Below the pieces are notes generated by a model. The model was given only the letters and a program-made list of their open reading frames with translations, did no database searches and had not been told where the DNA came from. A program made the translations under genes and the position numbers. DNA of 64,000 nt, taken from an uncultured Phycisphaerales bacterium (lineage in GTDB: Bacteria; Planctomycetota; Phycisphaerae; WQYP01). Location: the NCBI GenBank assembly GCA_903845195.1, contig CAIMWO010000053.1, positions 46,503 to 110,502 on the forward strand, given 5' to 3'. Of the stretch, positions 55,185 through 63,856 are shown one piece after another. The stretch's first letter is position 1, and each line of letters begins with the position of its first letter.

Positions 55185-57602
55185 TCAGGGCGTCTTGCCA
55201 AGTTTCAAAAAATCCTCGTAATACTGCCGCGATAGCGCCAGCGGCGGCTTGCCGAACTCGTCGTCGGGAATACGCTTGAGAATCCATCGCGCCCGCTCGG
55301 AGGCGGCGCTGGCCTGCAGCGGTTCCTTCATCGCCCGGAAACAATTCACGATCTGCACGTAAGCCTCCACGGCCGTGAGCGTCTGTGAAAACCGTGTCGC
55401 CGTCTGGTCGTACTGCTTCACCGCCGTTGCGTAATCCCCGAGTTCAAACGAACACTCGCTGCGATTCATGTAGGCCGATCGCAGATAACCCTCATCCAGC
55501 AGCGCCAGCGGTTTCGGTTCCGCGGTGTCCGGGTCCAAAATGCCGATGACCTGTCCGTACAGATTCTCCGCCCGCCGCAGCCGCTCCTGCCGCGCCTTGT
55601 CCAACGCGCTGCGATGTTCGATCGCCGGATCTTTCTTCATCGCATCGCTGATGTCCTGCGCGCTGTGGCGATAGCTCTCGGCCAGCATATAGGTCGCCCG
55701 CGGAACCATCCGATCGTTCGGATATCGCGTGAGGCTCTCCTCCAGACGCAGAATGGCATCGCTCCACCTTTGGTTCCGGAAGTACAGCTCCCCCAGCGTA
55801 AAGAGACTCACCCGAAATTCCGTGGCCGTCGGCAGCAGATCCTGGTTGCCCTCCACCAGGCTCAGCAGCGCCGCTTCCGCCTTGCCGAAATTCTCGTGCC
55901 CCCCCGCCATGTAGCACAACGCCAGATTGACCGTGCTCGTATACGCCGCCGGCGTCTTCGGATTCCGCTGGATGTTCTTCTCGTAATATCCGATCGCCTC
56001 GTCGATCTTGCCGATCGACTGGTTCAACTGCCCGATCGCCAGCATGCCCTCGGGCACCCGGGCGTCGCGCGGCCGCTGGATGACGAACTGTTCGTACGTA
56101 TCCATCGATTTTTCCGACTGCCCGGCCTCATCAAAGAGTTGCGCCGCCTTCCACAAGCTGTTGGACGATGTCGCGTCCTCCATCGTGGTCAGTTTTGAAT
56201 GCCGCCGGTAATCCTCCGCAGCGCCGGCCAGCAAGCTCAGCGCTTCCGCCTTCTTCTCCGCACGGTTCTTAGCCGCCGCGCCATCAACCCCCGTGATCCG
56301 GCCCATTTCCTCAAGAAGTTGCTGTGCCCGGCGTTCTTTCGTTGTGGCCAAACGATAAGCCATCGCCGGCGTTTCCTTCTCCTTCAACTCCTGTTGCAGG
56401 GCCAAAAATGTCAGCGCATCATCCAGCTTCCCCGCCTGCGAATACCGCTGATACTGTGCGACCAAACTCCCGCGCACCTGCCCGGCGGAAATCATCTGCG
56501 GCGGCTCACGCCGGTGCTGCTCATCCTCCGCCGTCACCTCACCGATGGCATAGTGATAGTCCTCGACCATCACGGCTGTAGGCGTATCCTTCATCGCCAG
56601 AATCTCAGCCCTGCCCATCCGCGCCGCAGCCCACAGACTCGTGCCCGCATGCCGCGTGATCACTTCCTGGAATAATTGCCCCGCTTCATCCAGCGAGCCC
56701 TTCAACTGCGCAATCTTTCCCAGCATCAGTGCGGCCTGCCCATCGTCCATCGTGTGCACGACATACCGCGCCCGTGCCTCCACTAAATCCTTCTGTGCCG
56801 CATCCACTTCCCCCCGCTCAAATTCCGCGCGGCCGATCCACGTCAGCAACTTCCCCGCCGGATTCCGCTCCGGAATGTCCACCAGAGCCTTCTTCGCCTC
56901 CTCCACGGCCCGATCCAGCGGCGTCCCGCCTCCGCCACCTCCCGAGGTGCCCAGCGTCATTTCAATCCGCGTCGTCAGCGCCCATACGCGGTCATCCACT
57001 TCCAAATTTTTCTGTTTCAGCAGGCGATTCAACACATCCATTGCCCGCACAGTCTGCCCCGCCTCTAGATACGCCTTCACGAGCGGCTTAGCGTGTGCTT
57101 GGATCTTTTCGGGTTCCGCCTTGGTCACTTCTTCAAGCTTCTCCACCGCCGTCTTCGCGTCGCCGATCGCCAACGCCGACAATCCCCACCGCTCGTTCAT
57201 CTCCACCGTCGGCGTGACGCCCAGCAAAGTGGCTTTGTGATACTGATCGATGGCCGCTTCATAGTTCGCCCGCACATAGCCCGGCTGATCCAGCTGCGCC
57301 AGGTAATGCACATCCCCCGCGATCTCATGCAGAACCCCCGCCGCCTTGTTGTCCTGCTTGTAGTATTCCGCCAGCGTATTGATCTGTTCGATGGCCTTGG
57401 GATATTGCTTGGCCGCCACCAGGCCCTGCAGATCGCTAACATGGGTTTCAAAGGAGACCGGTTTGATCGTCCGCACCAGGGACTTCACCCCCACCGCAAA
57501 AATCACCAGCCCCGCCAGCAGCAATGGCACCTGCCACAGACGCCGCCAAGGGCTCTTCCCGGTCCCCGCCTCAATATTGGTCTTGGCATCAAGGGTTGTC
57601 AT
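55185..57602 (-). CDS. Large TPR-repeat membrane protein
   Basis: The 805-residue product has one N-terminal membrane helix (WRRLWQVPLLLAGLVIFAVGVKSLV) and then many tetratricopeptide-type helical repeats, for example GYYEKNIQRNPKTPAAYTSTVNLALCYM and EESLTRYPNDRMVPRATYMLAESYR. The start is put at ATG 57602, with GGAG 9 bases ahead; a TTG two codons upstream is less likely. Such proteins often hold complexes together in the periplasm. No known enzyme domain is seen. It is the farthest upstream member of the flagellar strand block, but a flagellar role is not shown. Confidence 0.85.
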   Translation of the reverse strand: MTTLDAKTNIEAGTGKSPWRRLWQVPLLLAGLVIFAVGVKSLVRTIKPVSFETHVSDLQGLVAAKQYPKAIEQINTLAEYYKQDNKAAGVLHEIAGDVHYLAQLDQPGYVRANYEAAIDQYHKATLLGVTPTVEMNERWGLSALAIGDAKTAVEKLEEVTKAEPEKIQAHAKPLVKAYLEAGQTVRAMDVLNRLLKQKNLEVDDRVWALTTRIEMTLGTSGGGGGGTPLDRAVEEAKKALVDIPERNPAGKLLTWIGRAEFERGEVDAAQKDLVEARARYVVHTMDDGQAALMLGKIAQLKGSLDEAGQLFQEVITRHAGTSLWAAARMGRAEILAMKDTPTAVMVEDYHYAIGEVTAEDEQHRREPPQMISAGQVRGSLVAQYQRYSQAGKLDDALTFLALQQELKEKETPAMAYRLATTKERRAQQLLEEMGRITGVDGAAAKNRAEKKAEALSLLAGAAEDYRRHSKLTTMEDATSSNSLWKAAQLFDEAGQSEKSMDTYEQFVIQRPRDARVPEGMLAIGQLNQSIGKIDEAIGYYEKNIQRNPKTPAAYTSTVNLALCYMAGGHENFGKAEAALLSLVEGNQDLLPTATEFRVSLFTLGELYFRNQRWSDAILRLEESLTRYPNDRMVPRATYMLAESYRHSAQDISDAMKKDPAIEHRSALDKARQERLRRAENLYGQVIGILDPDTAEPKPLALLDEGYLRSAYMNRSECSFELGDYATAVKQYDQTATRFSQTLTAVEAYVQIVNCFRAMKEPLQASAASERARWILKRIPDDEFGKPPLALSRQYYEDFLKLGKTP

Positions 57603-57911
57603 TCGCAACGGCTCCGCCGTAGTGGATCCCGAATACCTCTGCTTCTGTCAAAACCGGCCTTCCTGATCAGGCGATCTCGCCCGAATGGCCCATTTCAACA
57701 GCCGCAACTCGACCCGGCCGACCGCAAACATCCTGCTTGCGCACTCCCAGCCGGTCCGACGCGCAATATTCGCGTCTCCTTGGCCTATCGGCAGGACTTG
57801 CATCGCGACTGCAGATTTTGCCGAAACGTTACCGAACCCCAAAAAAGCGGCCTCCTCCCCAAGTTCCCACCCGACCGCGTTTGGGCTGGTCTCGGGGGTA
57901 TATCCAGAAAG
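57603..57911. other. Gene-free gap, about 310 bases
   Basis: This lies between the TPR gene start and the stop of the next minus-strand gene. It likely contains the promoter of the TPR-flagellar regulator unit. I found no heptamer repeat, hairpin terminator or clear sigma54 site. Confidence 0.4.
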
Positions 57912-58904
57912 CTAAAGTTTGGGTGCGATTTCCTGACCGTGACCAGCCCCCTCTTTCGGGGAAGCCGGTTGGGCCGCGCCTTCCGTGGCCTGAGTGGCCG
58001 GACTAGGCTGGCTCGCCGCAGACTGGCGCTTCTCGTAGACCTTGATCAATTGCGCTTCCCGACGAGCATTGAGTTTGAGCCCGCGGATGGCAACCGGGTC
58101 GAAATTTGCGCAAAACCATTGGGCACGTCGCGTGGCCAGAAACACCACGCTGCCGTCATCGATCGTCGAATCACGCAGCACGGCAGTGAATACGGCTTTG
58201 AAATCAGGACTCAGTGAATCGGCATAGTAGGCGTACGTGGATGCCGGCTCGCCCGAAATGCCGGCGTAACGGGCGAGAGTTGATTTCATCAGGTCCGAAG
58301 GTAACTGATGCGTATTCAAACGGTTGGACCAGATCACATCGAAAATGATCGCCTCATTGGTGGCCGGACAGTCATGATCGGTCCGATCGTGAAACCAGGC
58401 GTCCAAGAGATTCACATCCATACCGGCAGCGACGAACGCAAGATTGACTCGATGTCCGCAGGGCACCTTCATCGCCTTGCTGAATGCGGCTATGAAATCA
58501 GCGCGAGGTAACTTGGTGTCGTTAATGCTCGTGATGATCTGGGTATAACAGTAGCCGGCAAGCGTCTGACCTACGTCGCCACGAATGATCGATCGCACGC
58601 CGATTTCCAGTCCGAGCGATGGGCTTTGCTTAGCCGCCACCATATACGCTGCCAGTTGCACCAGTGGGCAGTCACCTTGGTCCGCCATTTCAAACAGCAC
58701 ACTGTTGTCCGGTCGCGCAGTGAGAGCGGTAAACGCCGGACATTTCTTCAGATCTTCGGAAGTCACGGGGAAGGGCTTGTCTTCCTTCAAGTTGCTGGAA
58801 ATCTCCGTCTGCAAATCGTTCCAACTGACCGGGGGAGACGACCAAGCGATTGGCGCTGCGATCATGGCCAGCAAACCAAGTGCGACAGCCAAACGCAGTT
58901 TCAT
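57912..58904 (-). CDS. Secreted protein of unknown function
   Basis: The start is put at ATG 58904, with GGAGG 5 bases ahead; a frame running further upstream has no signal. The 330-residue product has a signal peptide (MKLRLAVALGLLAMIAAPIAWS). The mature part has several cysteines (LKKCPAF, DQGDCPL, AGYCYT, VPCGHR, DHDCPAT, WFCANF), a helical middle and an Ala/Pro/Gln-rich tail (SAASQPSPATQATEGAAQPA). No family is recognised. It lies 52 bases after the ABC binding-protein gene on the same strand, which suggests a shared transcript. Confidence 0.75.
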   Translation of the reverse strand: MKLRLAVALGLLAMIAAPIAWSSPPVSWNDLQTEISSNLKEDKPFPVTSEDLKKCPAFTALTARPDNSVLFEMADQGDCPLVQLAAYMVAAKQSPSLGLEIGVRSIIRGDVGQTLAGYCYTQIITSINDTKLPRADFIAAFSKAMKVPCGHRVNLAFVAAGMDVNLLDAWFHDRTDHDCPATNEAIIFDVIWSNRLNTHQLPSDLMKSTLARYAGISGEPASTYAYYADSLSPDFKAVFTAVLRDSTIDDGSVVFLATRRAQWFCANFDPVAIRGLKLNARREAQLIKVYEKRQSAASQPSPATQATEGAAQPASPKEGAGHGQEIAPKL

Positions 58905-58956
58905 AATCCCTCCAATCCCGGGTATTCCATAAAAGCTCCACCGGCGGTAGTTTCCA

Positions 58957-60378
58957 TTATTTCCGCCGACTTTCCGCCTCGCTGCTGATGACCTCAAACA
59001 ACGCAGAAAACTCCTTCTGCCAATGCGTCTTCAGCATTTCTTGATGGCGTTCGAGCAGACTCTTGTCCGCAGGCTTGAAAAGCTCAGCCACCAGCGACTG
59101 CTTATCCGCCGTGATCGGCTGCCCCTCCGTCGCCCCCGAAGGCAACAACTCCGCCGGAATCGTCGGAAGCGTGCCCAGTTTCTCCATGAGTTCCGGCGGA
59201 TCACCGGCATTGTGAATGGCCCGGCGGGCCGCGACCAGTGCCGCATGATTATCCACCAACGCCGACTTGATCAGGTTGCCAAGATACACGCTACGCGTCC
59301 GCCCGATCTTGGCATCGGCCTTCAGCGGCACCACTGACGTAAACGGACTCGTCGGATCGGTCATCGCCGCGGAATCCGTTTCATAAAGACTCGGCAACAC
59401 GCTCAGACGCCCCAGCGCACTCCGCACCGGCCCATCCTTCCGCCCGGTGATCGCCTGCGACTTGAACGTCCACAGCTTCTGACCCTCCGGCGAAATGACG
59501 AACTGAATGAACCGCGCCGCCAGTTCCGGATGCGGCGCTCCTTTCAACATCGCGATAGGATCCGGGTCGATCGTGCTCCCCCCTTCCGGAATGATGAACG
59601 TCACAATCCGCGGACCCACCCGTGTGATATGATTCCGGCCATAAAAGTCGATCACGATCCCCGCGACCGCCTGGGCCGAGCCGACATCGTCAGCCGGATG
59701 CGAGCCGCCCTCACGCACCAGTTCGGTATTGGCGAAAAACTGCACCAGCAGCCCCCAGCCCTTCTCCCAGCCATATTGTTGCAGCACCATGTCATAACAG
59801 GTGCGCACCGAACCGGACTTCGACGGATCAGCCAGCGACAAATTGCCAAACCATTCCGGCCCGGCCAGGTCCTGCCACATGCGGGGCGTCTGCAGTCCCA
59901 GTTCCGCAATCCGCTGTTTGTTCGCCACGATCCCGAAGTTGGATAGCGTGGCGGCTATCCAGACATTGCCGGGGCCATGCAGCGGTGTGCCGTGAATATC
60001 CGCCGGCACCTGACCGAGAATTTCCTCCGGCAGCGATGGGGTGGCCAGATATTTCCGACCCGCATATTCATCAAACGACGCCGTGCCGCCCCCGAAAACC
60101 AGGTCGTAATCGCACGTCGAACGCCGGGCATACTGGCTGTCCATGTAACGGACAATATCTCCCGTGCCATTGGAACCGATGTTCGGCCATTCCACTCTCG
60201 CCGCCGTGCCGAAATGCTCCTGATGCCACGCCGAAAATCCATTTTGAAACTCGCGGCGAATATCGGAACCGTGCGGCGAAACAATGAAAAGCTCCGGCGT
60301 ATCGTCCGATCGCGAACATGCCGCTACGAACAGCACATAAACCATCAAAAACAAGCACAGGATGTGTTGGCGGCGCAT
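58957..60378 (-). CDS. ABC transporter substrate-binding lipoprotein
   Basis: The product of about 473 residues begins MRRQHILCLFLMVYVLFVAACS, a signal peptide with a lipobox, so it is anchored outside the inner membrane. It is a family-1/iron-type extracellular binding protein (ELFIVSPHGSDIRREFQNGF, YDLVFGGGTASFDEYA, WQDLAGPEWFGNLSLADPSKSGSV, VIDFYGRNHITRVGPRIV). This resembles Fe3+ or anion binding proteins, but the ligand is unknown. The start at 60378 is preferred; an ATG at 60441 immediately follows the ATPase stop (TGAATG) and would add 21 residues. It is coupled to the ATPase gene. Confidence 0.85.
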   Translation of the reverse strand: MRRQHILCLFLMVYVLFVAACSRSDDTPELFIVSPHGSDIRREFQNGFSAWHQEHFGTAARVEWPNIGSNGTGDIVRYMDSQYARRSTCDYDLVFGGGTASFDEYAGRKYLATPSLPEEILGQVPADIHGTPLHGPGNVWIAATLSNFGIVANKQRIAELGLQTPRMWQDLAGPEWFGNLSLADPSKSGSVRTCYDMVLQQYGWEKGWGLLVQFFANTELVREGGSHPADDVGSAQAVAGIVIDFYGRNHITRVGPRIVTFIIPEGGSTIDPDPIAMLKGAPHPELAARFIQFVISPEGQKLWTFKSQAITGRKDGPVRSALGRLSVLPSLYETDSAAMTDPTSPFTSVVPLKADAKIGRTRSVYLGNLIKSALVDNHAALVAARRAIHNAGDPPELMEKLGTLPTIPAELLPSGATEGQPITADKQSLVAELFKPADKSLLERHQEMLKTHWQKEFSALFEVISSEAESRRK

Positions 60379-60441
60379 GAACGAGGACCTCGATTGACGT
60401 CCAAAGAATGCGGAAATCAAACCCGCAATCGCGAGAATCAT

Positions 60442-61578
60442 TCACTCGGCATGAACCAGCATCAGATTCTCCGGCGGAATATGCAGCGATACCAGATCGG
60501 CAGCCGCAAGCGCCGTGCTGGCCATGGGATTGAGTTCGAAAACTTTGATGCGTGCACCATTGGCCAATTCAATGATGTGCTCAGCCATCTCGCCCAGATA
60601 AGTCGTCGACACGCGTTTGCCGGCAAAGGTGTTGGCCTTGGACGTGCCCGCAGCGGATAAGGTGATCGCCTCGGGACGGAACGCCGCCAGACACGTATCC
60701 TGTATCTTGAACTCTGAACTTTGTTGTCCCGTCATCGCAGCCTGCAGCAATCCCACCGGCGTTTGCACTGTTACCGTACTGCCGCTCGAACTGGCGATCT
60801 TCGCCGGCAAAAAATTCGTCTCGCCAATGAAATCCGCCACGAACCGGTTGGCCGGATGCCGGTACAGAGCTGCAGGACTCCCCACCTGCTGCAAAACCCC
60901 CGACCTCATCACCGCAATCTGATCCGCCATCGAGAGCGCCTCCTTCTGATCGTGCGTGACGTAGATGGCCGTGATCTCCGTCTGTTTGACGATGCGCCGG
61001 ATTTCCGCACGCATGTCCAACCGAAGCTTGGCATCCAGATTGGACAGCGGCTCATCCAGCAGCAGGCATTTCGGCCGGATCGCCAGCGCCCGCGCCAGCG
61101 CAACCCGCTGCTGCTGCCCGCCGGAAAGTTGATTCGGTTTGCGATCGGCCAGCGCCTCCATCTGCACCAGCGCCAGCGCCTCACCGATCCGCTGCGCCCG
61201 CTCCTTCGATTTCACCCGCCGGACATCCAGCCCAAATCCCACGTTGTCCGCAACCGTCATGTGCGGCCAAAGCGCATACGACTGAAACACCATCCCCGTG
61301 TCCCGCTGATAGGGAGGGACCCGTGTGATGTCCTGCTCATCAAAATTGATGACTCCCGCGTCAGGCATGATGAAGCCGGCAATCATCCGCAGCAACGTCG
61401 TTTTCCCACACCCGGATGGCCCCAAAAGAAAAAATAATGAGCCGGAACGCACATGAAATGAAACATTGTCGACGGCCGTGAACGTCCCGCCGGCCTTTGC
61501 CGGCTGAGCGAAACGCTTCAAGATCTTGTCGATATGAATGGCGACCACGGCGGGTGAGGATACACGAAAACGCCGCAA
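60442..61578 (-). CDS. ABC transporter ATPase (Fe3+/spermidine/sulfate-type)
   Basis: The 378-residue ATPase energises import. It has Walker A GPSGCGKT at 53-60, Q loop FQSYALWPH, signature LSGGQ at 151-155, Walker B LLLDEP at 172-177 and the H loop at H209. The C-terminal TOBE-like region (~250-378) follows. Residues ~284-294 (GQQSSEFKIQD) are encoded by GTTCAGA-type 7-base repeats, an odd insert in this region. The start is TTG at 61578; a GTG at codon 11 is possible. No permease gene is seen next to it, so the permease may be encoded elsewhere. The gene is directly coupled to the binding protein. Confidence 0.9.
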   Translation of the reverse strand: MRRFRVSSPAVVAIHIDKILKRFAQPAKAGGTFTAVDNVSFHVRSGSLFFLLGPSGCGKTTLLRMIAGFIMPDAGVINFDEQDITRVPPYQRDTGMVFQSYALWPHMTVADNVGFGLDVRRVKSKERAQRIGEALALVQMEALADRKPNQLSGGQQQRVALARALAIRPKCLLLDEPLSNLDAKLRLDMRAEIRRIVKQTEITAIYVTHDQKEALSMADQIAVMRSGVLQQVGSPAALYRHPANRFVADFIGETNFLPAKIASSSGSTVTVQTPVGLLQAAMTGQQSSEFKIQDTCLAAFRPEAITLSAAGTSKANTFAGKRVSTTYLGEMAEHIIELANGARIKVFELNPMASTALAAADLVSLHIPPENLMLVHAE

Positions 61579-61815
61579 GCGTGTATTAAGATGATGTCTG
61601 CCAAGTCTGCCCCCTAAAATCCGGACATCCTTGTGCAGAATTCACCAGCCCCCTCCAGCCCAAGAAAGCCCTCTTCCGCCACTCAAATAAACGCCGATAT
61701 TTTTTCAAAGAATATTATTCACTTTTGTTTAGGGGTAGGCGTAGAATGTGGGCGGCATGATTGGCTGGCGCCGCTGGCCGTGGTGGTTCGGGTCCTTTTC
61801 ATTGGAGGTCTTTCC

Positions 61816-62625
61816 ATGACACGTTCCCGTAGGATCTCTTCGTTGGCCATCGCAATGATGGCTTCCAGCGTCGCACTTTCCGCACTCTGGGCCGATGCGC
61901 CGGCAACGGCGCCCTCCTCGGCCGTCAGCGCGGACAGCGCCAATCGCACCGTCAACGCACGGCGAGCCCTCTTCGAAAACGTCAAACAACTCAGCGTGGA
62001 CAACGTCGCGCTCTCACGCGTGATTGAGTTCCTCCGCGATACCTCCGGCGCCAATATCGTCGTCAACTGGCGCGTGCTTGAAGGCGCCGGCGTCGCCCGG
62101 GAAACGCCCGTGTCGATTCAGGTTCGCGAGTTGACCTTGCGCAAAATGCTCCGCCTGGTGCTCGACCAGGCTTCGCCGAACACGTTTCTCGTCTATAACG
62201 TCGATGCCAACGTGATCGAAATCACCTCGCAGGAAGAAGCCGACAAGCAGTTGGTCACGAAGGTTTATGTCGTCGACGATCTGGTCATGCCCGACATGAA
62301 GCAGGTCACTCCCCCGCAGATGGATCTGAGTACCGTCACTAAGAACGGAACAACGTCCGGCGGCAGCGGCGCCGGCAACTCGAGCGGTTCGATATTCACC
62401 ACCGATGCCGCTTCCAATGTACCGGAAGATACGACGGAAAAACGTGGTGAGGATCTCGCCAAGATGGTGCGCGAAGTCGTCCGCCCCGCCATCTGGCGCG
62501 AAAATGGCGGCCCGGCGTCAATCCGCTATTTCACCGGCAAGCTCATCGTCACCGCACCTATCTCCATCCACGAAGCGATTGGCGGACCGGTGGCTCCCGA
62601 AGGCGGCCAGCGCCTCGGAATGTAA
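61816..62625 (+). CDS. Secreted STN/secretin-N-terminal-like protein
   Basis: The start is ATG 61816, with GGAGGT 6 bases ahead. The 269-residue product has a signal peptide (MTRSRRISSLAIAMMASSVALSALWADA). Residues ~45-145 resemble the STN/secretin short domain (LFENVKQLSVDNVALSRVIEFLRDTSGANIVVNWRVL, VSIQVRELTLRKMLRLVLDQ). A Ser/Gly/Thr-rich linker leads to a short C-terminal module (REVVRPAIWRENGGPASI, LIVTAPISIHEAIGGP). It lacks the secretin barrel. The downstream gene encodes a related protein. Role in the envelope is inferred only from the domain. Confidence 0.8.
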   Translation: MTRSRRISSLAIAMMASSVALSALWADAPATAPSSAVSADSANRTVNARRALFENVKQLSVDNVALSRVIEFLRDTSGANIVVNWRVLEGAGVARETPVSIQVRELTLRKMLRLVLDQASPNTFLVYNVDANVIEITSQEEADKQLVTKVYVVDDLVMPDMKQVTPPQMDLSTVTKNGTTSGGSGAGNSSGSIFTTDAASNVPEDTTEKRGEDLAKMVREVVRPAIWRENGGPASIRYFTGKLIVTAPISIHEAIGGPVAPEGGQRLGM

Positions 62626-62627
62626 GA

Positions 62628-62721
62628 ATTGAAAACTGAAAATTGAAAACTGGAATTACAATAGAGGGGCATCGCAGCAACGATCGCCCCTTTTTCTATT
62701 TTCTATTTTCAATTTTCTATT
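62628..62721. repeat. Inverted 7-base-period arms around a terminator
   Basis: Left arm 62628-62654 has ATTGAAA, ACTGAAA, ATTGAAA, ACTGGAA units just after the first STN gene stop. Right arm 62691-62721 has TTTTTCT, ATTTTCT, ATTTTCA, ATTTTCT units, the inverse. They enclose the hairpin at 62666-62695. Confidence 0.8.
62666..62695 (+). terminator. Terminator between the STN-like genes
   Basis: GGGGC pairs with GCCCC and ATCG with CGAT across one bulged C, loop CAGCAA, followed by TTTTT. It lies between the two related secreted-protein genes, so the second may need its own promoter. Confidence 0.8.
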
Positions 62722-62734
62722 TATGGAGTTCCCC

Positions 62735-63856
62735 ATGCGCATGGGCTTCGTCATCGTCTTGGCGATTGTCGGTGCGACTTCGCCCGCATGGGCGCAGCAG
62801 GTTCGCATCGGGCTGGGACAGACCATCTCCTTCAACCAAACCGTCTCCACGCTGACCACCGGCTCCATTCTGGATGTCACCGGCTCAGTGTCTGCCGATG
62901 GCCGGTATGTCACCATGAACGCCCATCCGCAATTTTCCAATCTGCAATCGTTGGACCGCTTCGACACCTTTGGCAATCGCCTGTCGGCAGCCAACACCGA
63001 TGCCGCCGGCCTGCCGTTTCGTCCCGCCGTCAGAGGCCGCATTACGCTGGTGGAAAATGATCAGAAGTTGCTTGAAGGCGAAGTGCCCCCGATGGTGCTG
63101 CAGGAAACCTCCCTGCGCCATGCCGTGCAGAAACTCGCCACGCTGACCAAGCAGAACATCGTCCTGGGCCACCGGGCATTGATGCTCGCCGGCGTCGATG
63201 ACTCCAAAGAAATCGAATTCAATCTCGCCGGAGGAACGCTGCGGGAGGCCATCCTGACGCTCCTGCAGCAAAGTGCACCGAACACGGAAATGGTAGTCAC
63301 CGCCGAAGACAACGTCGTCCAGGTGACCACGCAAGCCGCCGCCGACAATAACATCGTGACCAAGACCTATTATCTTGAGGACCTGATCGCCCGGCTGCCG
63401 CGCATCGTGTCGTCCAACACCGATCTCGAAACGATGCGGGAACTCCCTGACCCGAAAAAAGATGCACATCCCGTGGCCAAGACCCAGACCGCCCAAGGCC
63501 TGCATCTCAATGCCTTCGCCTTGAACGGCAGTGCCGTGCTGCAACCGGGCGGCCCGCCGATTCCCGCGGAGAGCTCCGGCGTTCCGTCCGCAGCCGATGA
63601 ACCCTCGCACACCCTTCCCGCGCCGGCAAAGCACGAAATTCCCCAGCGAAAAAGCGGCTCCACCGACATCGTGGAAATCATCACCCCCACTGTGCGGCCG
63701 GAATTGTGGAAGGTCAACGGCGGAAAATACGGCGAGATCGCCGTCGTCGGAAACCGCGTCACCGTCAAAGCCCCCCAATCCGTGCAGGCCATCCTCGACG
63801 GCCCAAAATTCTACGACCCCAACGCCCGCCCGCACTACCTGAACTACCATCCGTAG
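62735..63856 (+). CDS. Second secreted STN/secretin-N-terminal-like protein
   Basis: The start at ATG 62735 has TGGAG 6 bases ahead; an ATG at 62723 is less well placed. The 373-residue product has a signal peptide (MRMGFVIVLAIVGATSPAWAQQ), a beta-rich N-terminal part, then an STN-like segment (EVPPMVLQETSLRHAVQKLATLTKQNIVLGH, EIEFNLAGGTLREAILTLLQQSAPNTEMVV). A Pro/Ser-rich linker leads to the same C-terminal module as the gene before it (ITPTVRPELWKVNGG, NRVTVKAPQSVQAILDGP). Both also share an ADxxxVTKxYxxxDL segment. Tandem duplication is likely. Confidence 0.8.
   Translation: MRMGFVIVLAIVGATSPAWAQQVRIGLGQTISFNQTVSTLTTGSILDVTGSVSADGRYVTMNAHPQFSNLQSLDRFDTFGNRLSAANTDAAGLPFRPAVRGRITLVENDQKLLEGEVPPMVLQETSLRHAVQKLATLTKQNIVLGHRALMLAGVDDSKEIEFNLAGGTLREAILTLLQQSAPNTEMVVTAEDNVVQVTTQAAADNNIVTKTYYLEDLIARLPRIVSSNTDLETMRELPDPKKDAHPVAKTQTAQGLHLNAFALNGSAVLQPGGPPIPAESSGVPSAADEPSHTLPAPAKHEIPQRKSGSTDIVEIITPTVRPELWKVNGGKYGEIAVVGNRVTVKAPQSVQAILDGPKFYDPNARPHYLNYHP

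Noticed and set aside
57603..57911. Second sigma54 promoter upstream of the TPR gene
   Set aside because: A stretch with GG and GC 12 bases apart occurs, but it lacks TGGCA and TTGC and is likely chance.
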